A DNA stretch of 64,000 nucleotides from Herbiconiux ginsengi (lineage in GTDB: Bacteria; Actinomycetota; Actinomycetes; Actinomycetales; Microbacteriaceae), in contig NZ_FNPZ01000006.1 of the NCBI RefSeq assembly GCF_900107435.1, positions 62,001-126,000 of the forward strand, in the 5' to 3' direction. The position numbers and the translations under genes are program-made. Numbering within the stretch: the first letter of the stretch is position 1; every line of letters begins with the position of its first letter. Positions 36,145-42,701 of the stretch are shown here, piece after piece. The notes beneath the pieces are model-generated. The model was not told the origin of the DNA. It ran no database searches and saw only the letters and a list, made by a program, of their open reading frames with translations.

Positions 36145-36837
36145 ATGCCCTCCGCTGACGCCGCCTCCGACGCTCCCACCGCTCCGGTTCCGGTGAGGGT
36201 GGCCCGTCGCTGGCCCGTCGTCTCGGGCGCGGTGGCCGTTCTGCTCGTGCTCGGGCTCGGCGCGCTCGTGGTGTTCCGCGAACGCCTGTTGCCCTTCGGC
36301 TTCGACACCGAGTGGATGGAGGAGATCGTCGAGCACCGCAATCCGTTCTGGGAGGTGCCGTCGCTCGTGATGAACTCGCTCGGCGGCGGGGTGATCGCGG
36401 TGTTCGTGGTGCCGATCGTGGTCATCGTCGCCCTGCTGCTGTTCCGGCGGCCGTGGGCGGCGCTCTACTTCACGCTCGCGATCATCGTCAGTGCCGCCGC
36501 GGTGCAGATCCTGAAGAGCGCCATCGGCCGGCCGCGCCCGGAGGAGATCCTGGTCGTCTCGGACTTCGGCTCGTTCCCCTCGGGGCACTCGGCCAACGCC
36601 GCCACTCTGGCCGTGACCCTCGGCATCGTGTTCGTGCGGGTCTGGATCTGGGTAGCCGGGTCGGTGTACACGCTGCTGATGATGGCCAGCCGCACCTACC
36701 TCGGCGCCCACTGGCTGAGCGACACGATCGGCGGCCTGCTGCTCGGCGCCGGGGTCGCCGTGCTGCTCTGGGCGCCCTTCGCGGCGAAACTCTACGACGA
36801 ACGCTCGCGAGCGCATCCGCCGATCTGGGTGCGCTGA
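36145..36837 (+). CDS. PAP2-superfamily membrane phosphatase
   Basis: A 230-residue membrane protein with about six helices and the three acid-phosphatase motifs: KSAIGRPRP (about 129), PSGH (about 150) and SRTYLGAHWLSD (about 192). Likely substrates are lipid phosphates such as undecaprenyl diphosphate or phosphatidate, with the active site facing outward. ATG 36145 lies exactly six bases after TAGCAT (36133-36138) and has no ribosome site, so the message is probably leaderless. A LysR gene starts two bases after its stop, suggesting co-transcription. Confidence 0.92.
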   Translation: MPSADAASDAPTAPVPVRVARRWPVVSGAVAVLLVLGLGALVVFRERLLPFGFDTEWMEEIVEHRNPFWEVPSLVMNSLGGGVIAVFVVPIVVIVALLLFRRPWAALYFTLAIIVSAAAVQILKSAIGRPRPEEILVVSDFGSFPSGHSANAATLAVTLGIVFVRVWIWVAGSVYTLLMMASRTYLGAHWLSDTIGGLLLGAGVAVLLWAPFAAKLYDERSRAHPPIWVR

Positions 36838-36838
36838 G

Positions 36839-37756
36839 GTGGCCGATCTCGACCTGCGCAAGCTGCGGTACTTCGCGGTCGTCGCCGAGGAGTTGAACTT
36901 CGGACGGGCCGCCGAGCGGCTGCGGATCGCCCAGCCGGTGCTGAGCCGGCAGATCGCGGCCCTGGAGAAGGAACTCGGCGTCGAACTCTTCGTGCGCTCG
37001 CAGCGGGGCACGCGGCTGACCGCCGCCGGAGCGGCGCTCCGCGACGACGCCCGCGACATCCTCACCGAGGCCGCCGCATTGCAGCGCCGGGTGCGGCGGG
37101 GGAGTCGCGCGGGCCGCAGCCTCGGGCTCGGGTTCATGCCGGGGCTGATCGTGACGCGGGTGGTGCGCGCGCTGACCGAGCGCTTCCCCGCGCTCGCGGT
37201 CGAGGTGGTGCGTACCTCGTGGGACGACCAGGTGGAGATGGTGCACGACGGGCGCGTCGACGCGAGCTTCGTGCGGCTGCCGATCGCGCGCGACGGACTA
37301 CGGGTGACCGTGCTGTTCGCGGAGCCCCGCGTGGTGGCGCTGCCGGCGTCGCACGAGCTGGCGGGCGCATCCAGGGCGGGCTCCGGCCCGGTGGGGGCGG
37401 GCGCGTCGGGTGGAGTGCAGCTGGCCGATCTGCTGCCGTTGCGGCTGCTGCAGGCTCCGGATGCGGTGCCCGAGTGGCGGGATGCGCTGCGGGCAGCGGG
37501 CACCGACCCGCAGAAGGCGGCGCGCGGCAGGCCCGTGGTGCACACGGTCGAGGAGAAGCTCGAGCAGGTGGCCGCGCTCCGCGGTGTGGTGGTGCTGCCG
37601 GAGTCGACGGCGCGCTTCTACACTCGGCCCGACGTCGTGTACCGGATGGTGGACGATCTGCCGCCGAACGAGGTCGCCGTGGTTTCGGAGGCGCGCAACG
37701 AAGTGCCGGAGATCGAGGCGCTGCACGAGCTCGCCGTGCGGCTGATGCGACCCTAG
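36839..37756 (+). CDS. LysR family transcriptional regulator
   Basis: A 305-residue LysR protein. Residues 1-60 form the HTH (LRKLRYFAVVAEELNFGRAA ERLRIAQPVLSRQIAALEKE), and from 90 onward is a type-2 periplasmic-binding fold for the co-inducer. It starts with GTG one base after the PAP2 gene stop. The next gene, an SDR, is on the same strand 116 bases downstream and is a possible target, but no operator was recognised. Confidence 0.93.
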   Translation: MADLDLRKLRYFAVVAEELNFGRAAERLRIAQPVLSRQIAALEKELGVELFVRSQRGTRLTAAGAALRDDARDILTEAAALQRRVRRGSRAGRSLGLGFMPGLIVTRVVRALTERFPALAVEVVRTSWDDQVEMVHDGRVDASFVRLPIARDGLRVTVLFAEPRVVALPASHELAGASRAGSGPVGAGASGGVQLADLLPLRLLQAPDAVPEWRDALRAAGTDPQKAARGRPVVHTVEEKLEQVAALRGVVVLPESTARFYTRPDVVYRMVDDLPPNEVAVVSEARNEVPEIEALHELAVRLMRP

Positions 37757-37872
37757 GGCACGGTTGCGATACCTGGTGGGCATCACAGCGATGCTGAAGG
37801 GGTCTTGGACGCGCCGACGGGGTGGGCCGCAGAGTGGAGGCGTCCTACTCCTCACCTGAATCGAGTTCCACC

Positions 37873-38592
37873 ATGTCTCTCTCCGGATCCACCGTCGTCG
37901 TGCTCGGCGGCAGCAGCGGCATCGGCTTCGCCGTGGCCCGCGCGGTCGTGGCGGCGGGCGCCCGCGTCGTCATCGCCTCCAGCAGCGCGGCCCGCGTCGA
38001 GGCGGCGGTCGCCCAGCTCGGACCGACGGCCGGCGGACATGCGGTCGACGCATCCGACTCCGTCGCCCTGGACACCTTCTTCGCCGCCGTGGGCCCGTTC
38101 GACCATCTCGTCTACACCGCGGCCGGCACGCTGACCCCCGTGCCGCTGACCGACTACACGGCCGAGGCGGCCCGCGACTTCTTCTCGCTGCGTCTGGTCT
38201 CCGGGCTCGACGCCGTGCGCGCGGCGCTCCCGACGCTCGCGCCGAGCGGCTCGATCACGCTGACCTCCGGCTCGGCCGCCCACCGCTCGGGCGCCGGCTG
38301 GGTTCTCGGAGCCGCGGCATCCGGGGCCATGATCTCGGCGACGCGATCGCTCGCGGTCGAGCTCGCGCCGATCCGGGTCAACGTGGTCGCCCCGGGGGTG
38401 GTGCGGAGCCCGCTCTGGGCCGGGCTGAGTGCTGCCGAGCAGGAGGCGATGTATGCGGGCGTCGGCGCATCCGTGCCGCTCGGGCGGGTGGCGGAGGTCG
38501 ACGACGTGGCGAAGGCCTACCTCTACGCGATGGAGCAGCACTATGCGACGGGCTCGGAGATCCTGGTCGACGGAGGGAGCATCCTGGTCTGA
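37873..38592 (+). CDS. atypical short-chain dehydrogenase/reductase
   Basis: A 239-residue SDR with a good Rossmann start, VVVLGGSSGIGFAVARAV, and TSGSAA, RSLAVELAPIRVNVVAPG and DGGSILV. The catalytic Tyr-x-x-x-Lys is missing: the aligned stretch reads LGAAASGAM, with Gly and Ser where Tyr and Lys should be. A subgroup of SDRs shows this change, and their reaction is unclear. ATG 37873 was chosen at the start of the conserved fold; a further upstream start at 37822 would add an unrelated leader. The last codons form part of a 58-bp repeat unit. Confidence 0.85.
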   Translation: MSLSGSTVVVLGGSSGIGFAVARAVVAAGARVVIASSSAARVEAAVAQLGPTAGGHAVDASDSVALDTFFAAVGPFDHLVYTAAGTLTPVPLTDYTAEAARDFFSLRLVSGLDAVRAALPTLAPSGSITLTSGSAAHRSGAGWVLGAAASGAMISATRSLAVELAPIRVNVVAPGVVRSPLWAGLSAAEQEAMYAGVGASVPLGRVAEVDDVAKAYLYAMEQHYATGSEILVDGGSILV

Positions 38593-38736
38593 ACCTTGCC
38601 TTACCGGTGACGTCGGCCCACGGCGGGAGTGTCGCAGCATCCTGGTCTGAACCTTGCCCTTACCGGTAACGTCGGCCCACGGCGGGAGTGTCACAGCATC
38701 CTGGTCTGAACCTTGCCTTACCGGTAACGTCGACCC
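38578..38736 (+). repeat. tandem triplication of an SDR end plus promoter segment
   Basis: Three direct copies: 38578-38635 (58 bp), 38636-38694 (59 bp, one extra C) and 38695-38736 (partial, 42 bp). Each begins with the last SDR codons AGCATCCTGGTCTGA. Each also carries TTACCGGTAA (first copy TTACCGGTGA), a perfect 10-bp palindrome that overlaps a TAACGT -10 element. The third copy ends at the ATG of the next gene. Direct visual alignment shows only four or five differences among copies, so the event looks recent or is maintained. Confidence 0.9.
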
Positions 38737-40011
38737 ATGAGAATCCTCCTTGTGGGCGCCGGCGGAGTGGGCGACGCCATCGCGAAGATCGCCGCCCGAC
38801 GCGACTTCTACGAACTGCTCGTGGTCACCGATTACGATCCGGCGCGGGCCGAGCGAACGGTCGCCTGGATCGCCGACCGGCACGGCGCCGACGTGGCCGC
38901 CCGCTTCGCCGCCGACCGGATCGACGCCTCCGACCCCGACGACGTCGCCGCTGTGGCCCGCAAGCACGGCGTGACCCATGTGATGAACGCGGTGGAGCCG
39001 AAGTTCGTGCCCACGATCTTCGCCGGCGCGCTCGCCGCGGGCGCCGACTACCTCGACATGGCGATGAGCCTCTCCGAGCCGCACCCCACCGATCCCTACG
39101 TCGAGACCGGCGTGAAGCTCGGCGACGACCAGTTCGCCCAGGCGCCCGACTGGGAGAAGAGCGGCCGCCTCGCCCTGGTGGGCATCGGCGTCGAGCCCGG
39201 GCTGTCGGATGTCTTCGCCCGTTACGCCGCCGACCACCTGTTCAGCGAGATCGACGAACTCGGCACCCGCGACGGCGCGAACCTCGTGGTGCGCGACTCC
39301 GACGGCAACGAGATCTTCGCGCCGAGCTTCTCCATCTGGACCACGATCGAGGAGTGCCTCAACCCGCCGGTGATCTGGGAGAAAGACCGCGGCTGGTTCA
39401 CCACCCCGCCGTTCTCCGAGCCCGAGGTCTTCACCTTTCCCGAGGGCATCGGGGAGGTGGAGTGCGTGAACGTCGAGCACGAAGAGGTGCTGCTGATGCC
39501 GCGGTGGGTGGATGCGAAGCGCGTCACCTTCAAATACGGGCTCGGCAACGAGTTCATCGGCATCCTGAAGACCCTGCACCAGCTCGGCCTCGACAAGACG
39601 ACGCCCGTGCGCGTGCGCTCCGCGAACGGCCCGGTCGAGGTCGCCCCGCGCGACGTCGTGGCCGCGGGTCTGCCCGACCCGGCGACGCTCGGCCCGTTCA
39701 TGACCGGCAAGACCTGTGCCGGCCTCTGGGTCACCGGCACCGGAACCGACGGCCGGCCACGCGAGGTCTACCTCTACCACGTGAGCGACAACGAGTGGAC
39801 GATGGCCGAATACGAGGCCCAGTGCGTGGTGTGGCAGACCGCTCTCAACCCCGTGATCGCGCTCGAACTGCTCGCCGCCGGCACCTGGTCGGGCGTGGGG
39901 GTCCTCGGTCCGGAGGCGTTCGATGCGAAGCCCTTCCTCGACCTGATGGCCGCCCCCGAAGACACGGGCGGCTACGGCCAGGCCTGGGGGCTCGAGGACA
40001 GGCTGGCCTGA
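38737..40011 (+). CDS. saccharopine dehydrogenase-like NADP-binding protein
   Basis: A 424-residue protein of the Sacchrp_dh_NADP family. It starts with the Rossmann loop ILLVGAGGVGDAIA, then VVTDYDPARAERTV and GIGVEPGLSDVFARYA. The family includes saccharopine, carboxynorspermidine and related reductive-amination enzymes; the substrate here is unknown. ATG 38737 lies six bases after TAACGT (38725-38730) without a ribosome site, so translation is probably leaderless. The next gene starts two bases after its stop, so the pair form an operon with a racemase-like enzyme and a GNAT protein, hinting at amino-acid catabolism. Confidence 0.88.
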   Translation: MRILLVGAGGVGDAIAKIAARRDFYELLVVTDYDPARAERTVAWIADRHGADVAARFAADRIDASDPDDVAAVARKHGVTHVMNAVEPKFVPTIFAGALAAGADYLDMAMSLSEPHPTDPYVETGVKLGDDQFAQAPDWEKSGRLALVGIGVEPGLSDVFARYAADHLFSEIDELGTRDGANLVVRDSDGNEIFAPSFSIWTTIEECLNPPVIWEKDRGWFTTPPFSEPEVFTFPEGIGEVECVNVEHEEVLLMPRWVDAKRVTFKYGLGNEFIGILKTLHQLGLDKTTPVRVRSANGPVEVAPRDVVAAGLPDPATLGPFMTGKTCAGLWVTGTGTDGRPREVYLYHVSDNEWTMAEYEAQCVVWQTALNPVIALELLAAGTWSGVGVLGPEAFDAKPFLDLMAAPEDTGGYGQAWGLEDRLA

Positions 40012-40013
40012 CC

Positions 40014-41171
40014 GTGACCACGCTGGCCCCCGTGCACTCGAGCGGTTCCGCTCTCCCCGTCGTGGTGGAGGCGGTGGAACTCCACCGTGTGGCCATGCCG
40101 CTGGTGCGCCCCTTCGAGACGAGTTTCGGCCGGCAGACCGCCCGCGAGGTGCTGCTCGTGCGCGTGATCACGGATGCGGGCGACGGCTGGGGCGAGTGCG
40201 TCGCGATGGCCGATCCCGTCTACTCCAGCGAGTACGTCGAGGGCTGCGCCGACGTCATCCGCAGCTACCTCGCTCCGGCCCTGCTCGAGGCCGGCACGGT
40301 GCGCGCGGCCGACGTCGCGAGCGTGCTCGACTTCGTGATCGGGCACCGGATGGCGAAGGCCGCGGTGGAGACGGCCGTGCTCGACGCGCAGCTGCGGGCA
40401 TCCGGAACCAGCTTCGGCGAATACTTCGGAGCCGTGCGCCCCGAGGTCGACTGCGGCGTGTCGGTGGGCATCGCGCCCGATCTCGACTCCCTGCTGGCCG
40501 AGGTGGCGGGGTACGTCGAGGAGGGCTACCGCCGTATCAAGCTGAAGATCAAGCCGGGCTGGGATCTCCTGCCGGTGGCTGCCGTGCGCGCCCTGCTCGG
40601 CCCGGAGGCGCTCCTCCAGGTCGACGCCAACACCGCCTACACGATCGCCGACATCGATCATCTGCGCGAACTCGACGCCTTCGGCCTGCTGCTGATCGAG
40701 CAGCCCTTCGTGGAGGAGGACATCGCGGCGCACGTGCGCCTGGCCCGCGCGATCGACACCCCGGTCTGCCTCGACGAGTCGATCACGGGCACGCGGGTCG
40801 CCATCGACGCGATCGAGCGGGATGCGACCTCCATCATCAACATCAAGGCCGGCCGCGTGGGCGGCTACCTCGAGGCGATCCGCATCCACGACGCGTGCCT
40901 CGAACGCGATGTTCCGGTGTGGTGCGGCGGCATGCTCGAGACGGGCATCGGGCGAGCGGCCAACGTGGCCCTCGCCGCCTTGCCCGGTTTCACGCTGCCC
41001 GGCGACACGAGTGCCTCGAACCGTTACTTCGCCGAAGACCTCACCGAGTCGTTCGTGCTCGTCGACGGACGGCTCGCCGTGCCCGCCGGCCCGGGCTCGG
41101 GGGTGACAGTGCGCACCGAGCTGGTGGAGGAGTGGAAGTCGCGCCCCACTCAGCTGATCACGCGTGCCTGA
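40014..41171 (+). CDS. enolase-superfamily N-acylamino acid racemase / o-succinylbenzoate synthase-like
   Basis: A 385-residue member of the MenC/NSAR group. Catalytic features are KLKIKPGWD (general-base Lys pair), metal ligands in LQVDANTAY, LLIEQPF and CLDESI, and the second base Lys in IINIKAGRVGG. GTG 40014 begins two bases after the upstream stop. No other menaquinone genes are near, whereas a GNAT gene overlaps its 3' end by eight bases. That favours racemisation of N-acylated amino acids over OSB synthesis, by analogy with known NSAR/GNAT operons that convert D- to L-amino acids. Confidence 0.85.
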   Translation: MTTLAPVHSSGSALPVVVEAVELHRVAMPLVRPFETSFGRQTAREVLLVRVITDAGDGWGECVAMADPVYSSEYVEGCADVIRSYLAPALLEAGTVRAADVASVLDFVIGHRMAKAAVETAVLDAQLRASGTSFGEYFGAVRPEVDCGVSVGIAPDLDSLLAEVAGYVEEGYRRIKLKIKPGWDLLPVAAVRALLGPEALLQVDANTAYTIADIDHLRELDAFGLLLIEQPFVEEDIAAHVRLARAIDTPVCLDESITGTRVAIDAIERDATSIINIKAGRVGGYLEAIRIHDACLERDVPVWCGGMLETGIGRAANVALAALPGFTLPGDTSASNRYFAEDLTESFVLVDGRLAVPAGPGSGVTVRTELVEEWKSRPTQLITRA

Positions 41172-41778
41172 GCGAGCGGATGCGCCGGGCCGCCCCGGCA
41201 TCCGCGTGCGGCTCTACGACCCGCAGCGCCCTGCTGATCGCGCGGCCGTGCTCGAGATCTGCCTGAAGACGGGAGATGCGGGCTCCGATGCCACGGCGGC
41301 CTACCCCGATCCGCGTGAGCTCACGGAGCGCTACGCGGCGCCCTATCTCGGTCTCGAGCCGGCCCTGGCGTTCGTGGCCGAGCAGGAGGGCGACGGTGGC
41401 GACGGGCACGGCGCGGTGCTCGGCTACGTGCTCGGCGCATCCGACACCCGCTCCTTCGCCGCCCGGTTCGCCGCCCGCGAGAGCTCGCTGAGCGCGGCCG
41501 TCCGGGCCGAGCACGCGGCCGGGATGCTGCTGCCCGAGATCGGCGAGTTCCCCGCCCACCTGCACGTCGACCTGCTGCCCGTGGCGCAAGGCCGAGGCGT
41601 CGGCCGGATGCTCGTCGAGACCGTGCTCGACGCCCTCCATGCCGACGGGGTGCGGGGCGTGCACCTCGTGGTCGACCCGCGCAACACCGGCGCCCTGGCC
41701 TTCTACCCGCGTCTCGGCTTCACCGAATCGCGTCGAACCGCCGACGGCGTCGTGTTCGTGTGCGCCCTGGCCCGCTAG
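41164..41778 (+). CDS. GNAT acetyl/acyltransferase next to the racemase
   Basis: A 204-residue GNAT. The fold is complete: VRLYDPQRPADRAAVLEICL at the N terminus, LHVDLLPVAQGRGVGRMLVE (the acyl-CoA loop QGRGVG), HLVVDPRNTGALAFYPRLGF. The LKTGDAGSDATAAYPDP-like N-terminal block resembles the acetyltransferase-like domain of O-GlcNAcase. GTG 41164 overlaps the racemase stop by eight bases. A role as acyl donor enzyme for the racemase substrate is proposed from context only. Confidence 0.88.
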   Translation: MPERADAPGRPGIRVRLYDPQRPADRAAVLEICLKTGDAGSDATAAYPDPRELTERYAAPYLGLEPALAFVAEQEGDGGDGHGAVLGYVLGASDTRSFAARFAARESSLSAAVRAEHAAGMLLPEIGEFPAHLHVDLLPVAQGRGVGRMLVETVLDALHADGVRGVHLVVDPRNTGALAFYPRLGFTESRRTADGVVFVCALAR

Positions 41779-41860
41779 TCGCGTCATTTCGGGCGAACGA
41801 GAGCGACATCAACGCCTGTACAGGCCTCGGTTCGCCTCTCGTTCGCCCGAAACGACGCGA
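41779..41860. terminator. large bidirectional palindrome, dispersed family member
   Basis: Arms 41779-41803 and 41836-41860 (25 bases, 24 paired) enclose 32 bases between convergent genes. The core GTCGTTTCGGGCGAACGAG recurs with small changes at 63262-63339, and partly at 63169-63242. It acts as terminator and may also be a mobile or REP-like element. Confidence 0.8.
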
Positions 41861-41862
41861 GG

Positions 41863-42489
41863 TCAGGCCAAGACGAGCGACGAGGGCGACATCAGGGCGA
41901 TGAGCAGCAGCGCCAGCAGCGAGATCGCCCCGGCGACGCAGAGCCCGCCCACCCACGGCCAGCGTTCGAACCAGTAGACGAGATCGGGCGACTCGGCGCG
42001 CAGCCGCGACGCGGTGATCGGATCGGCCATCCGCCGCACGGGCACGTCGAACGCGCCGGCGACGGCCTCGATGTCGTCGTTCGACCAGAACTCCCCCCGC
42101 ATCCGCAGCAGCCGCTCGCCTGAGGAGTCGAGCAGGAACAGCTGCCGGTGCGTCTCGGTCGAGACTCCCCGGTAGACGTCGACGATGAGCGCCGTCGCGA
42201 TGCGCTTGGCCGGGATGCGGTTCTCGCGGCGGAAGAAGCCGCGCTCGATGAGTCCGTCGCGCCCGATCCGGATGCTCACCCCGCGCAGCAGCCAGGCACC
42301 CGCCGCGTAGAGCGCGGCGATGAACAGGAAGGCGATGATGACGCGGGGCCAGGTTCCGCGCGGGATGGCGAACCAGAGCATGGCGGCCAGGATGGGGAAG
42401 GTGAGAGCGGCCACCACGAGGCGGGTCTGGCTGGAGATCTGATCGCGTGGCCGCACCACGGCGGTGACGGAGCTGTTGCGCAGACTCAT
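41863..42489 (-). CDS. membrane protein with PH-like cytoplasmic domain
   Basis: A 208-residue protein. Two helices (TRLVVAALTFPILAAMLWFA and IIAFLFIAALYAAGAWLL) are followed by a soluble part with RIGRDGLIERGFFRRENRIPA and IATALIVDVYRG, resembling bacterial PH-type domains, and a third and possibly fourth helix at the C terminus. ATG 42489 was chosen because conservation-like composition starts there; upstream codons are an Arg/Pro-rich artefact. Function unknown. A TATCAT near 42540 on the minus strand could be its -10. Confidence 0.65.
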   Translation of the reverse strand: MSLRNSSVTAVVRPRDQISSQTRLVVAALTFPILAAMLWFAIPRGTWPRVIIAFLFIAALYAAGAWLLRGVSIRIGRDGLIERGFFRRENRIPAKRIATALIVDVYRGVSTETHRQLFLLDSSGERLLRMRGEFWSNDDIEAVAGAFDVPVRRMADPITASRLRAESPDLVYWFERWPWVGGLCVAGAISLLALLLIALMSPSSLVLA

Positions 42490-42649
42490 CCGCTCTCGAA
42501 TCCTCTGGTGGGGTGGGCGCTCTGGCCCGGACATCTGTGATGATAGGGGGGCGCCGGCGGCAGCGGATAGCGACCATCCGGGGGACATCGGGGGTGCGAC
42601 TCCCAGCCGGCGTTCAGGGCCTGCACACGAGCCGGGCGAGCGCACGCGA

Positions 42650-42685
42650 CGACGGCCGGATGCCTGGGTGCGCATCCGGCCGTCG
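42650..42685 (-). terminator. terminator of the deacetylase gene
   Basis: Perfect 14-base arms, CGACGGCCGGATGC (42650-42663) and its complement (42672-42685), with an 8-base loop, 17 bases beyond the deacetylase stop. The remaining 160 bases up to the PH-like gene show no gene. Confidence 0.75.
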
Positions 42686-42701
42686 CGGCTGTGGTGGAGT
42701 A

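Noticed and set aside
38578-38736. CRISPR-like array
   Set aside because: The repeats are contiguous without unique spacers and carry promoter elements; there are no cas genes in the window.
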